DNA of 64,000 nucleotides from Phycisphaeraceae bacterium (GCA_019636565.1 JAHBXG010000007.1:62001-126000), one strand, 5' to 3'; positions 1 through 8,743 are shown, counted from the stretch's first letter. A program made the numbers and translations. The notes: generated from the letters alone by a model not told the origin.

Positions 1-630
1 CTCCTCGTGGCCTTGGAGCCGATCCGGAAACGCTTTGGAATCGAGCGGATCGTGGTTTCGACTTATCAGGCGGTCTCGGGTGCTGGCGCCGCGGCTATCA
101 CGGAACTAAAGACGCAGGCCACCGACATGCTCGCCGGCCGCGAGCCCCGAACAAACGTCTTCGCGGAACCGTGCGCTTTCAACGTCTTCAGTCACAATTC
201 CGCGATGGATGAGGCGACGGGGCTCAACGGCGAAGAGAAGAAGATGATCAGCGAGACGCGCCGCATCTGGCACGATGCAAACGTCGAGGTCTCGCCAACC
301 TGCGTCCGCGTTCCGGTCGTTCGCGCTCACTCAGAGTCCGTAACGATGACCTTGGTCACTCCGGCGTCGGAGGCTGAGGTCCGTCAGTCGTTTGAGGGCG
401 CGCAGGGCGTTTTCCTCATCGACGATCGCAAGGCCAACAAGTTTCCCACGCCTTTGCACGCTTCGGGCACGGACATCGTCTTTGTGGGCCGCTTGCGTGC
501 CGATCCCGGCTCCAAGCGTGACGCCCAAGGCAGAACGCGCAATCATTGCCTGTTCTTGTCCGGCGACCAGTTGCGCAAAGGTGCGGCGCTCAACGCGATT
601 CAAATCGCCGACCTGCTCTTCGCTAAGTAG
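1..630 (+). CDS. asd: aspartate-semialdehyde dehydrogenase, C-terminal part (partial at window edge)
   Basis: The reading frame is open from the first base, so the gene begins upstream and only about 209 C-terminal residues are present; the family is usually about 340 residues long. The enzyme reduces aspartyl phosphate to aspartate semialdehyde with NADPH, the branch point to lysine, diaminopimelate, methionine and threonine. Family marks that can be seen are VSTYQAVSGAG near the start and VRAHSESV, which holds the catalytic histidine. The active-site cysteine region lies outside the window. No typical terminator follows the stop, only a weak 6-bp stem around 632-655. The family call is firm; whether the whole protein is intact cannot be judged. 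Confidence 0.93.
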   Translation, partial: LLVALEPIRKRFGIERIVVSTYQAVSGAGAAAITELKTQATDMLAGREPRTNVFAEPCAFNVFSHNSAMDEATGLNGEEKKMISETRRIWHDANVEVSPTCVRVPVVRAHSESVTMTLVTPASEAEVRQSFEGAQGVFLIDDRKANKFPTPLHASGTDIVFVGRLRADPGSKRDAQGRTRNHCLFLSGDQLRKGAALNAIQIADLLFAK

Positions 631-809
631 CGAACCTGTAAAGGGTTGGAGGTTCCACGGCCGCACGCCCGCGTCCTTTGTGGGAGTTGACTGGCAGCCC
701 CCCATTTTCTGAGTCATAGTTGAAGCGAGTAGAGCAGAGATCGCCGTTCGCGGCGTCGTTGTCGTTTCATTCTCGCCGCTCCCAACTCGAATTCTGCCGG
801 AGGCCTTCC

Positions 810-1457
810 ATGATCCGATCTGCGCTCGCGCTCTCTGCACTCTGTGCGCTTTCAACCGCTTCGCTGACGAGCGCAGCGGCGATTCAACTGCGGATGCAAG
901 GTGACTCGTCACCCGCCGCGAGCAACCTGAGCTATGTGCATCTTCTGGCCTGGTTCCAGGAGTCGGGGCCGTCCACGCAGCACGAGGCCCTGGGGGGCTG
1001 GGCGCTTACCGACGCAGCCAAGAACGGCGTGAATATGGTCGATGTGACCACATCGATCGAGCAGAACATTTCGCTCGGCGTCTTCGACGATCCCATCGGA
1101 GCCGCACGCTACACCGTAATCGGTGTCTATGACGATGGCGGCGTCTCTGTGACGATGCTCGATTCAGCGTTCATCCCGGGCTTCAGCGACTGGACCAGTC
1201 TCTTTGCAACCTCGGAATCGACCGTGCAGTCATGGCTCGAATCGGGCGACACCGCCTCGCTTTACAACTGGTTTCACAATGAGATGGTGCTGTCCGGGTT
1301 CGCGCCGGAAATGGGTGTTCGCGCGTCGCAGGTCGACTTTTCGATCGCGGATGTCAACGGCACCAGTTTCATAGATTATGCCGAGATTCCAAGCCCTGCA
1401 GCGTGGGTCGCCCTTGTCGGCACGGGCCTGGCTGCATTCCGGCGTCGCCGTCTTTAA
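810..1457 (+). CDS. exported protein with PEP-CTERM-like C-terminal sorting signal
   Basis: A 215-residue protein of unknown function. The ATG at 810 is chosen because a GGAGG lies at 799-803 and a clear signal peptide starts there (MIRSALALSALCAL, cleavage probably after SLTSAA); the frame is open further upstream but has no such features. The C-terminus has the three-part form of a PEP-CTERM-like signal: an IPSPAAW motif, a short hydrophobic stretch (VALVGTGLAAF) and a final RRRR cluster. Such tails direct proteins to exosortase processing at the cell surface. The body is polar, with many Ser, Thr and Asp. Its stop overlaps the convergent stop of the mqnC gene by three bases. I recognise no enzyme domain. 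Confidence 0.8.
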   Translation: MIRSALALSALCALSTASLTSAAAIQLRMQGDSSPAASNLSYVHLLAWFQESGPSTQHEALGGWALTDAAKNGVNMVDVTTSIEQNISLGVFDDPIGAARYTVIGVYDDGGVSVTMLDSAFIPGFSDWTSLFATSESTVQSWLESGDTASLYNWFHNEMVLSGFAPEMGVRASQVDFSIADVNGTSFIDYAEIPSPAAWVALVGTGLAAFRRRRL

Positions 1458-3031
1458 CGCGCAGCCTGGAGCGCACCCGATCGTGACTTGATCTGTACCT
1501 GAAGAGCAACTTTCTGCTCTCGTGGCGCCTCTTGGTGCATCTTTCGCGCCCGGTGCTTTGACCAGTCGGTGACGCACAGATCCGGCGAGTCCGCTCCGGA
1601 GTGCACTTTCAATATGTCGTAGACATTGTCACGCTGCGCGGGGATGAAGCCGCCGCCACGGATCAGGCGGCACAACACCGCCTCGTCAAGGCAGTACGTG
1701 GTCCCCGCGCTGCTCACCACGTTTTCTTCCATCATCACGCTGCCCATGTCGTTCGCGCCGAACGAGAGCGCGACCTGACCGATGTGCGGTCCCATCGTTA
1801 CCCAGGAACTTCCGATCGAATAGATGTTGTCGAGCATCAGGCGGCTGAGCGCCTGTGTGCGCAGATAGTCTGTGCTTCCGCTCATGCGGACTCTCCGCCC
1901 GAATTCTTCCGCGCCCGCAACCGACTTGTAGTCCACTTCCGAGTTCTCACCCCAGGCAAACGCGCGGGCCAGAACATCGCCCGGAAACTCGGATGCGAGT
2001 TCGTCCGGATTCGCGCCCCAGTCCTTCACGCGCCCGAGGGGCGTGTTCTCGCGCTGGAACGGCCATGAAATGAAAGACTTGTAGTGACCGCCTCCGGTTC
2101 GTGTCTTGCGCCGCTCGCTGCGCCGCCAGCCACCGGGATACTTGCTCGCGATGTTCGGCGCCTCGGCCAACACCGAACCGTTTGGCGTCTCCATTTCGCC
2201 GCCAAAGTCCCGAAGCGCCCGATCCTGCCACTCCCGCACCAGCATCATGTGATGGATGCGATCCGCGTAGCCCTCGATGTGGCCGAACATCATGGTCGCG
2301 CTCGTGAACATCCCGAGCGAATGCGCCACGTACATCACCGTCAGCCAACTCTCGGCATCGCATTTGCCCAGCCCGATCTTCCGGCGCACGGGATCGGAAA
2401 ATATCTCGCCCCCGCCGCCCGGCACGCTGTCGAGCCCCGCGTCGCGTAGACGCACCATCACCCAGCGGACTTTCTCCTCCAGGTTCTTCCCCGGCGGATT
2501 GAAGAAGTGCACAAACTCAATGAACTCAGGCGGGCTGAAGCCGTGCACATGCACGTGTGGGTAGCGTTCCTTGATCGCGTACAGCAGATCGAGATACCAA
2601 TCGAACGGCAGTTCCGGATTCATCCCCCCCTGCATCAGGATCTGCGTCCCACCTATCGCGGACAGCTCACCGACTTTTTGGAGCAGCGTGTCGTACTCGA
2701 GCGTGTAGGCATCGGCTTCGTGCCCATCGCGCCGAAACGCGCAGAACGTGCACTTGGCGTTGCACACATTGGTGTAGTTGATGTTCCGGTCGATCACAAA
2801 GGTGCGAAACGAATCACCATGGATGCCGCGGCATCTCGCGTCGGAGTATCGCCCCAGCGTTGCGAGAGGCAGCCGCCGGAACAGGTCCAATGCCTGGTCG
2901 GGAGAAAGCCGCGCCTGTCCCGCAGCGACCGATGCCAGAAATCCCTCGTCGAGGGCATCGGCATTCGGTGCGAGCGGCGGCGGCGTGTAGAGATTGGTCA
3001 TAGCAGGGGCTTCGGAACTTTCAGGATTCAT
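1454..3031 (-). CDS. mqnC: cyclic dehypoxanthinyl futalosine synthase (radical SAM, menaquinone synthesis)
   Basis: Radical SAM enzyme of the futalosine menaquinone pathway, which closes dehypoxanthine futalosine into its cyclic form. The 4Fe-4S cluster motif is C90-x3-C94-x2-C97 within RNINYTNVCNAKCTFCAF, preceded by the RNINYTNVC sequence typical of MqnC rather than MqnE. Further family marks are LMQGGMNPELP, the SWPFQRENTPLG segment, ARLMLDNI-like SRLMLDNI and FGANDMGSVMMEENVVS. At 525 residues it is clearly longer than the usual 360-380; the extra length sits at about 277-315 and 334-385 and in a tail. ATG 3031 and ATG 3001 (residue 11) are both possible. A TATACT at 3036-3041, if a -10 box, would favour the shorter form. 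No other mqn gene is in the window. Confidence 0.9.
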   Translation of the reverse strand: MNPESSEAPAMTNLYTPPPLAPNADALDEGFLASVAAGQARLSPDQALDLFRRLPLATLGRYSDARCRGIHGDSFRTFVIDRNINYTNVCNAKCTFCAFRRDGHEADAYTLEYDTLLQKVGELSAIGGTQILMQGGMNPELPFDWYLDLLYAIKERYPHVHVHGFSPPEFIEFVHFFNPPGKNLEEKVRWVMVRLRDAGLDSVPGGGGEIFSDPVRRKIGLGKCDAESWLTVMYVAHSLGMFTSATMMFGHIEGYADRIHHMMLVREWQDRALRDFGGEMETPNGSVLAEAPNIASKYPGGWRRSERRKTRTGGGHYKSFISWPFQRENTPLGRVKDWGANPDELASEFPGDVLARAFAWGENSEVDYKSVAGAEEFGRRVRMSGSTDYLRTQALSRLMLDNIYSIGSSWVTMGPHIGQVALSFGANDMGSVMMEENVVSSAGTTYCLDEAVLCRLIRGGGFIPAQRDNVYDILKVHSGADSPDLCVTDWSKHRARKMHQEAPREQKVALQVQIKSRSGALQAAR

Positions 3032-3183
3032 TGAAAGTATAGCGGCGAACCCCTTTGGCGGCCATCCACGGGGGTGTGCGGCAAAGAGAAGCCCGCAAGT
3101 CCGGCATATTCGCTTCAGTCGATTTCAATCCGGGCCGATAGGGCGTAAAGAGTATCGGACGCAGTACTTATGGGAGATTGACC

Positions 3184-4110
3184 GTGCCACGGCCCACCCC
3201 CGGTGCCTACATCAACGCTTCACCCGCCTTACTTGCCCTTCGAAGGGGCGCAGTTTTCTCGTCGCTGGTCGTGGCGATCGCGATCATCGCTCAGACCCTG
3301 ACTTTCGCGTTCGTTCACTTTACCGAAGTGCGATTCGAGACCGCATCGGCTGCAAAGGGTGAGCATGAAGCGCCACTCGCGGTCGTCGAGGCCGGGCCGC
3401 GCAAGCCGATCGAATCGTCACGGTTGGACATCGACCAATCTGAACCTCGAAAACCCGGCAAGGGCGACCAAGTGCTAGCCGGGATTTCTGGAGTCGCTTC
3501 CGGTGTGGGAGTTGTTGCGCTCGCTGTGCTGGTGGCCCAGTGCTGGATGGCGACAGCGATCGCAGCCGGCGCGGGAGTCATTGGTATGCAGCGTGCCGTT
3601 CGCGCCGCGACCATCGTCACCGCGCTCTTCGGCATGGCGATTCCGTGGACCAGCGCGATTCCCTCCGCGACCATCTGGGGCGTCTTCTGCGGTTATCAAC
3701 CGCTTGTCGAGGCGAGTACTTCCGTTGCCGCAGGCACTCGCAGCGAATTGGTCGTACTCGGTTTCCACGCGGTCCTGCCGATCGCTTTGCTCACGCTGCT
3801 CGTGTGGGCCGTGGTCAACCTGAGCGTCGGGGTCTCGGCGGGAATTGTCCATTCTGTGGTGGATCCGGTGGTAGAGGCCGAGATCGCTGCCGTGCAGCAG
3901 CACGGCGCGGGGAGCCTGTACGCCGCACGTTCCTCTGGAGACCTCGATCGCGCCATGGTCGCACCGGGTCTCGCGGCACCCATCCGCATCGCGGGTGACA
4001 ACGAGGCCGATCGCGCGATGGCGGAACTCGAGAAGCTCGCCGGCCGCCGGCGCCCAACCGAAGAGCCCCTTCGGCCCACCGGTACGGACCCGCTAAGGCG
4101 TCCAATCTGA
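3184..4110 (+). CDS. multi-span membrane protein of unknown function
   Basis: A 308-residue integral membrane protein that I do not recognise. GTG 3184 is preferred over the TTG at 3178 because GGGAG at 3172-3176 lies seven bases before it. There are about four hydrophobic segments: one near the N-terminus (VVAIAIIAQTLTFAFV), a stretch around VVALAVLVAQCWMATAIAAGAG, one around FGMAIPWTSAI and a last one at AVLPIALLTLLVWAVV. The C-terminal 80 residues are soluble, charged and rich in Arg, Glu and Pro. The run between the first two segments is also polar. It stands alone, convergent with xerD (17 bases between stops). Confidence 0.7.
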   Translation: MPRPTPGAYINASPALLALRRGAVFSSLVVAIAIIAQTLTFAFVHFTEVRFETASAAKGEHEAPLAVVEAGPRKPIESSRLDIDQSEPRKPGKGDQVLAGISGVASGVGVVALAVLVAQCWMATAIAAGAGVIGMQRAVRAATIVTALFGMAIPWTSAIPSATIWGVFCGYQPLVEASTSVAAGTRSELVVLGFHAVLPIALLTLLVWAVVNLSVGVSAGIVHSVVDPVVEAEIAAVQQHGAGSLYAARSSGDLDRAMVAPGLAAPIRIAGDNEADRAMAELEKLAGRRRPTEEPLRPTGTDPLRRPI

Positions 4111-4127
4111 CCATGCCCTTTGGCCGC

Positions 4128-5192
4128 CTATGCACCCCGACGCGATCGTTCCCGCGGGTGGTACTTTGTGTGCACCGATTTGAGGTGCGTGCGATCCACG
4201 TGGGTGTAGATCTGGGTCGTAGAAATGTCCGCGTGCCCCAGCATCTCCTGGAGGACGCGCAGGTCCGCTCCTCCGATCAGCAGGTGCGTCGCGAAACTAT
4301 GACGAAGCATGTGGGGATGGACATCCTTCAGTCCCGCGGCCCGGGCGTGTTTCCGCACGATTTGCCAGAGTGCGACACGCTCGAGCGGTCCGCCGGAGCG
4401 AGAAAGGAATACGCGGCCTTTGTCCCTGCCGTCGGGCTGGAGAAGCTTGGTACGGCATTCTTTGAGGTATTCGTCGAGCGCTCGGCGTGCGGGAGTGCCA
4501 AGAGGTACCAGCCGTTGCTTGTTGCCTTTGCCGATCACATGAACGCCTCCGATCGCGGGATCGATTGAACGCAGCGTAATGGTGGTGATTTCGGTGGCGC
4601 GAAGCCCGCTGCTGTAGAGCATCTCCAGGATCGCACGATCCCGCAACCAGAGTGGCGGGTCGGAGACGTCGTCTCCGGCGGATCTCGCATCTGCGGTTGG
4701 CGATTCCATCAGGGCCTTCACTTGCGAAACCGAAAGGCATTCCGGGAGCCGCTTCCAGCGTGTCGGCGCGTCGAGAGCATCCGATGGGTTGCGGTCGATC
4801 TTTCCGTTGGCGTGGATCCACTTGCAAAACGTGCGGATGGTTGCAAGGTGGCGCGAGACCGAGGAGGCCTCCATGCCACGCTCGGATTTCAGCCGTGCGA
4901 GGTGATCGATCAGGTGCTGGCTGGTGATCGCACGCAGCGAGGTGACGCCAGCGGCGGTGAGATCGGTCATCAGGTCCCGCATGTCACGCCCATACGCGTC
5001 GAGTGTCGCCCGGCTCATCCCGCATTCGATGCGTACGTAAACGAGGAAGTTGTCCCGTGCCGCGTCGAGTTCTCGGGGAAACTCCACGCCCGGCTTGGCG
5101 CGGCTCCGGGCTCGGGCCGGCTTAGCGGACCCTTGCAGTTCCGATCCGAGTTGGCCATGTCGACGTGCCATGCGACCAACAAGATCGACCAC
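4128..5192 (-). CDS. xerD: XerC/XerD-type tyrosine recombinase
   Basis: Site-specific recombinase that, with a partner, resolves chromosome dimers at dif. The N-terminal SAM-like DNA-binding domain spans about residues 42-140 (FLVYVRIECGMSRATLDAYGRD) and the catalytic domain about 150-345. All active-site residues are present: R198 (SSGLRATE), K222 (GKGNKQR), H294 and R297 (HMLRHSFATHLL), H320 (LGHADIS) and the nucleophile Y329 (TQIYTH). The length of 354 exceeds the usual 300 because of about 40 basic N-terminal residues; ATG at residue 8 is an alternative start. Sequence alone does not separate XerC from XerD with certainty, but the ADISTTQIYTHV segment is XerD-like. It is single-copy here and lies beyond the terminator of the first flagellin gene. 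Confidence 0.88.
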   Translation of the reverse strand: MVDLVGRMARRHGQLGSELQGSAKPARARSRAKPGVEFPRELDAARDNFLVYVRIECGMSRATLDAYGRDMRDLMTDLTAAGVTSLRAITSQHLIDHLARLKSERGMEASSVSRHLATIRTFCKWIHANGKIDRNPSDALDAPTRWKRLPECLSVSQVKALMESPTADARSAGDDVSDPPLWLRDRAILEMLYSSGLRATEITTITLRSIDPAIGGVHVIGKGNKQRLVPLGTPARRALDEYLKECRTKLLQPDGRDKGRVFLSRSGGPLERVALWQIVRKHARAAGLKDVHPHMLRHSFATHLLIGGADLRVLQEMLGHADISTTQIYTHVDRTHLKSVHTKYHPRERSRRGA

Positions 5193-5245
5193 CCGGACTG
5201 CCGACCGTGAGCCCGGCGAGGCGAGGGCCGCCGGCCCGGCGCAAG

Positions 5246-5274
5246 AAAAAACCCCGGGCGGATATCGCCCGGGG
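5246..5274 (-). terminator. Rho-independent terminator of flagellin gene 1
   Basis: A perfect 9-bp GC stem (5252-5260 with 5266-5274, five-base loop) is followed on the minus strand by six T (5251-5246). It lies 33 bases after the flagellin stop and separates it from xerD. Confidence 0.9.
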
Positions 5275-5307
5275 TCGCGTGATTCAATCTTCTCTCAGTT
5301 CGTCGGC

Positions 5308-6816
5308 TTAGCCGAGGAGCTGAAGAGCGGCCTGAGGCGACTGGTTGGCCACACCCAGAATGTTGGTCGAAGCACTGACCAGAATCTGATTGCGGGTGAG
5401 TTTCGCCGTTTCGCTCGCAAAGTCAGCATCGCGGATGATCGACTGAGCGGCCGTCGAGTTTTCCACCGCGACACCCAGGCTGCGAACCGTCGAACCGATC
5501 GTGTTCGACTGGAAGGCGCCCAAGCGACCCGCGAGGGAGCTGGTCTGAAGGATCGCCGCGGCGATCACCTTCTGGGCGTTGTCGGTGCTGCCGGTGACCA
5601 CGTTGTTGGCCTTGCCCGACGCGAGGCTGTTGAGATAACCGAGCGCCTGCGTGCCGAGCTTGGTGGTTTCAACCGACTGGATGCCGATCGACACCTTGCC
5701 GCCAATGTCAACGTTGCCGTTGAGCTGGAAGGAAGCACCGCCGCCGGTGATGGAGAAGGCGTGCGAACCGACCGAGCCAAGCGTCTGAGACTGGGCGTCG
5801 GTCAGCGTCACTTCGACGTCGAGGAAGTCGGTGTTCACGCGGGCCGTCTTGCCGGTCGCCGTGGTCGAGATGCCGTTGATCGTCGCGGTGACGTCGGCAC
5901 CCTTCTTGGTGATGGTGTTGCTGGCCGCGGCGAACGTGCTGACGCGTGTGGTGTTGGCCACCGCATCGTCCGACGAGTTCAGAGCGTACACGCCCTCCTG
6001 CCCGCTGTTGGCGATGTTGCCGGCATCGACAACGCGGAGGCTGGCGTAGCTGGAGCTGCCGAAATCGGTCGCGTCCAAGCGGATGCCCGTGCCCGAGACG
6101 CTTGCCTTCGCACCGGTGATGCTGGTGAAGCTGTTGATCGCTGCTGCGATGTTGGTCAGGCTGGTCGAGCTGCTGAACGTCAACTGACGCGTGCCGCTGG
6201 CGCCGCCGACTTCGATGGTGAACTGGCTGCCGGTGCCCGTGTCGATCGACGCGGCGCCAAACGACAGGAACATGCCGCCCTTGTGCGCCGAGGCCGTCAC
6301 GAGGACGTCAACATTGGTGCTGCCCGTGAACTTGGCGGCGTTGATCTTGTAGTCCGAAACGCCCGAGGCGACAGCGGACGTCTTGAAGTCAAAGTTGCCG
6401 TTCAGGAGGCGCACACCCTGGAAGGACGTGCTGCTCGAGATGCGGTCGATGGTCTGGAGAATCGAGTCAATCTGCAGCTGATTCGCCTGCTTTTCCGACT
6501 CGGAGATGCCCGCGGCGCTCGAGCTGGAAGTGACCAAGCCCTGGAGCTGGGTCAGAAGGCTCGAGACTTCCGTGATGCCGCCGGCGGCGATGTTCACCAC
6601 CTGATCGGCGCGGTTGGCGTTCGAGACCGCGGCATTCTTGCCCGCGATCTCAGCGCTGAGGTTATTGCTCGCGATCAAGCCGGCGGGATCATCCTTACCG
6701 CTGTTGATGCGAAGACCCGTCGAGAGTCGCTCGAGCGAGGTGGACAGGCCGTTCTGGTTTTGGCCGAGCACCCGCTGAGCAATCAGCGACTGAACGTTTG
6801 TATTAATCCGTCCCAT
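5308..6816 (-). CDS. fliC: flagellin 1
   Basis: Flagellar filament subunit of 502 residues. The start is the ATG at 6816, giving MGRINTNVQSLIAQRVLGQN, the standard flagellin D0 N-terminus; the open frame upstream is leader. The N-terminal D0/D1 helices (about 1-140, with GLRINSGKDDPAGLIASN) and C-terminal D0/D1 (about 415-502, ending QAALQLLG) are conserved. The middle holds a flagellin-IN-type segment (RQLTFSSSTSLTNIAAAINS). It is close in sequence to flagellin 3 and less so to flagellin 2, so these are tandem duplicates. The ribosome site is in a CACGGAGG context that looks like a CsrA target (see separate entry). Regulation by CsrA/FliW is inferred from that and from the neighbours. Confidence 0.96.
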   Translation of the reverse strand: MGRINTNVQSLIAQRVLGQNQNGLSTSLERLSTGLRINSGKDDPAGLIASNNLSAEIAGKNAAVSNANRADQVVNIAAGGITEVSSLLTQLQGLVTSSSSAAGISESEKQANQLQIDSILQTIDRISSSTSFQGVRLLNGNFDFKTSAVASGVSDYKINAAKFTGSTNVDVLVTASAHKGGMFLSFGAASIDTGTGSQFTIEVGGASGTRQLTFSSSTSLTNIAAAINSFTSITGAKASVSGTGIRLDATDFGSSSYASLRVVDAGNIANSGQEGVYALNSSDDAVANTTRVSTFAAASNTITKKGADVTATINGISTTATGKTARVNTDFLDVEVTLTDAQSQTLGSVGSHAFSITGGGASFQLNGNVDIGGKVSIGIQSVETTKLGTQALGYLNSLASGKANNVVTGSTDNAQKVIAAAILQTSSLAGRLGAFQSNTIGSTVRSLGVAVENSTAAQSIIRDADFASETAKLTRNQILVSASTNILGVANQSPQAALQLLG

Positions 6817-6821
6817 GGAAT

Positions 6822-6839
6822 CGATTCCTCCGTGATTCG
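6822..6839 (-). promoter_or_regulatory. ribosome site of flagellin 1 in a CsrA-type hairpin
   Basis: On the minus strand the ribosome site ACGGAG is a six-base loop between CGAATC and GAATCG, which pair except for one A-A mismatch. The loop fits the ANGGAN form that CsrA binds. The ATG follows six bases after the stem. Confidence 0.55.
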
Positions 6840-7119
6840 CCCCGCACGCGGGTCGATCGGACGCCGCAGCGTCTACACCTTCCCGCGCCGGGCAAACGGC
6901 CCGGCACGACTCGTTGACTCGGGACTCCCGTGTCAACGCCCAGGCGCAGAACCGATCCGCGCCGCCTCCGCCCCCTCGCCGTCACGCTTGGCTCGGGGGG
7001 GCCAGACTCGAAATCGGTCGACGCTGTTCACGCGCCAAGTGCGTGAGACTTTCCACATGCCATACGGGTACGTCTGTGCGCCCTGCGCCGATCGGCGCGG
7101 CGAGTTCTCGGCACCAACG

Positions 7120-7145
7120 AAAAAGGCCCGCGAAGATCGCGGGCC
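7120..7145 (-). terminator. Rho-independent terminator of flagellin gene 2
   Basis: A perfect 9-bp stem GGCCCGCGA/TCGCGGGCC (7125-7133 with 7137-7145, loop AGA) is followed on the minus strand by five T at 7124-7120. It lies 37 bases after the stop. Confidence 0.92.
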
Positions 7146-7182
7146 CTTTGGCATTTTTGGGACTCGGGCTTTGGCTGATTTT

Positions 7183-8697
7183 TTATCCCAGCAGCTGCAG
7201 CACCGACTGCGGCGCTTGATTCGCAAGCCCCAGAACGTTCGTCGAAGCGTTCACGAGAATCTGAGATCGCGTCAGGCCCGCGGTTTCCGCGGCAAAGTCC
7301 GCGTCGCGGATCGCCGACTCGGCTGCCGTCGTGTTCTCGACCGAAACGCTCAGGCTTCGAATCGTCGATCCAACCGTGTTCGATTGGAATGCGCCCAACC
7401 GACCTCGCAGCGAAGAGATCTGCTCGATCGCCTTGTTGACGACTTTTTGGGCTGTTTCCGCGCTGCCGTTGACCAGGTTATTGGCCTGCCCGGCCGCGAG
7501 TGTGTTCAGGTAACCGCTGGAAGACGTCCCGAGCAGCGAGGTGTTTACCGTCTGGATGCCGATCGACACGCGCCCGGCGATATTCACCTGGCCGCTGAGC
7601 TGGAAGTCCGCTCCGCCGCCGGTGATCGTAAACGCGTGCTGCGATCCGACGACGCCGAGCGTTTGCGACTGTGCGGTCGTCAGGGTCGCTTCGACATCGA
7701 GGAAATCGGTGTTGATCCGGGCGGTCTTGCCGTTCGCGGTGGCGATAATGCCGTTGATGGTGGCCTGCAGATCCTGGCCCCGATCGGTCAGCGTGTTGGT
7801 CGCGGCCGCAAACGTGCTCCGGAGCGTGGTCTGTGCAGCGCCCGTGTTGGAAGTGTTCAGGTCGTAGATGCCTTCTTGGCTGGCGCTGGCGATGCCCGCG
7901 GCACGCACCACCTTGATCGAGGCGTACTGCGAAGATCCGAAATCGGTGCTGAAAAGCTTGATGCCGGTTCCGGAAACCGTCGCCTGCGTGCCCGTTACCG
8001 AGGTGAAGCTGTTCACCGCCGCGGCAATATTCGTAAGAGTGGTGGAGGAGCTGAACGTGAGTTGGCGGGTTCCCAGTGCGCCGCCCACTTCAATTGTGAA
8101 CTGGCTGTTGACGCCGGTATCAATAGAAGCGGCGCCGAACGACAGGAAGAAGCCGCCCTGCTGGGCCGAACCGGTTACCAGAATGTCGGTGTTGAGCGAC
8201 CCGCCGGTGTACTTGGCCGCGTTGATCCGATAATCGGCAACGCCGGACGCCACGTTGCTGGTGCGGAAGTCGAAGCTGCCGTTGAGCAGCTTCACGCCCT
8301 GGAAACTGGTCGCCGTCGAAATGCGGTCGATGGTCTGCAGGATCGAATCGACCTGCAACTGATTGGCCTGGCGCTCCGCATCGGAAATGCCGGCCGAGGA
8401 AGACGAACTGGTGATGAGGCCCTGCAGTTCGGTCAGCAGCGAACTGACTTCCTGCAGGCCGCCCTCGGCAATGTTTACCACCTGATCGGCGCGGTTGGCG
8501 TTAGCCACGGCCTGGTTGGTGGAGTGGATCTCGGCCCGAAGGTTCTCGGATGCGATCAGCCCGGCTGGGTCGTCCTTGCCGCGGCTGATCCGCAGGCCGG
8601 TGCTGAGCCGCTCGAGTGAGGTCGAGAGCGACAACTGGTTCTGTTGCAGAACCCGCTGAGCGATCAGAGACTGAACGTTGGAGTTGATGCGGCTCAT
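7183..8697 (-). CDS. fliC: flagellin 2
   Basis: Second filament subunit, 504 residues. The start at 8697 gives MSRINSNVQSLIAQRVLQQN. The conserved ends match flagellins 1 and 3 (GLRISRGKDDPAGLIASE near the N-terminus, QAPQSVLQLLG at the C-terminus), and the middle carries the same flagellin-IN-like run. Unlike the other three flagellin genes it lacks the CACGGAGG ribosome site; only a GGGGAA run is seen before the ATG, so its translation may be controlled differently. It is also the one with a recognisable sigma-28-like promoter (8814-8840). Its own terminator makes it a single-gene unit. Confidence 0.96.
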   Translation of the reverse strand: MSRINSNVQSLIAQRVLQQNQLSLSTSLERLSTGLRISRGKDDPAGLIASENLRAEIHSTNQAVANANRADQVVNIAEGGLQEVSSLLTELQGLITSSSSSAGISDAERQANQLQVDSILQTIDRISTATSFQGVKLLNGSFDFRTSNVASGVADYRINAAKYTGGSLNTDILVTGSAQQGGFFLSFGAASIDTGVNSQFTIEVGGALGTRQLTFSSSTTLTNIAAAVNSFTSVTGTQATVSGTGIKLFSTDFGSSQYASIKVVRAAGIASASQEGIYDLNTSNTGAAQTTLRSTFAAATNTLTDRGQDLQATINGIIATANGKTARINTDFLDVEATLTTAQSQTLGVVGSQHAFTITGGGADFQLSGQVNIAGRVSIGIQTVNTSLLGTSSSGYLNTLAAGQANNLVNGSAETAQKVVNKAIEQISSLRGRLGAFQSNTVGSTIRSLSVSVENTTAAESAIRDADFAAETAGLTRSQILVNASTNVLGLANQAPQSVLQLLG

Positions 8698-8726
8698 GGC
8701 AAGATTCCCCGGGCCCGAACATCTCG

Positions 8727-8743
8727 CCGGGTGTGTCACCCGG
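8727..8743 (-). promoter_or_regulatory. hairpin in the leader of flagellin 2
   Basis: A perfect 7-bp stem CCGGGTG/CACCCGG with a three-base loop lies 30 bases before the start codon. There is no T-run, so it is more likely a leader structure than a terminator. Confidence 0.5.

Larger units (their letters stand above)
6817..7182. other. intergenic: structured leader of flagellin 1 and terminator of flagellin 2
   Basis: No gene seen. The part next to flagellin 1 holds several short perfect inverted repeats in a row: 6860-6873 (5-bp arms), 6887-6905 (7-bp arms GCCGGGC/GCCCGGC) and 6913-6937 (GTTGAC...GTCAAC with an inner GGGA/TCCC). I found no convincing sigma-28 or sigma-54 promoter for flagellin 1 here. 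Confidence 0.6.

Noticed and set aside
3134..3141. GCCGATAG, like a sigma-28 -10 box, before the membrane protein gene at 3184
   Set aside because: No matching -35 box at 11 bases; an eight-base match alone is weak in DNA of this composition.
4128..5192. XerD-like gene as the integrase of a mobile island holding the flagellin genes
   Set aside because: All neighbours are core genes, and no attachment repeats, tRNA or phage genes are near. A chromosomal XerD is the simpler reading.
6899..6913. GGCACG followed by TTGA on the plus strand near flagellin 1 as a sigma-54 site
   Set aside because: The spacing is five instead of four, the -12 GC is missing and the direction points away from the flagellin gene.
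5050..8619. Plus-strand open frame of about 1190 codons across flagellins 1 and 2
   Set aside because: It is the exact antisense of two flagellin genes. The translation is rich in Arg, Gly, Asp and Val in a pattern set by the codon use of the real genes, and it crosses a terminator and leader without change.
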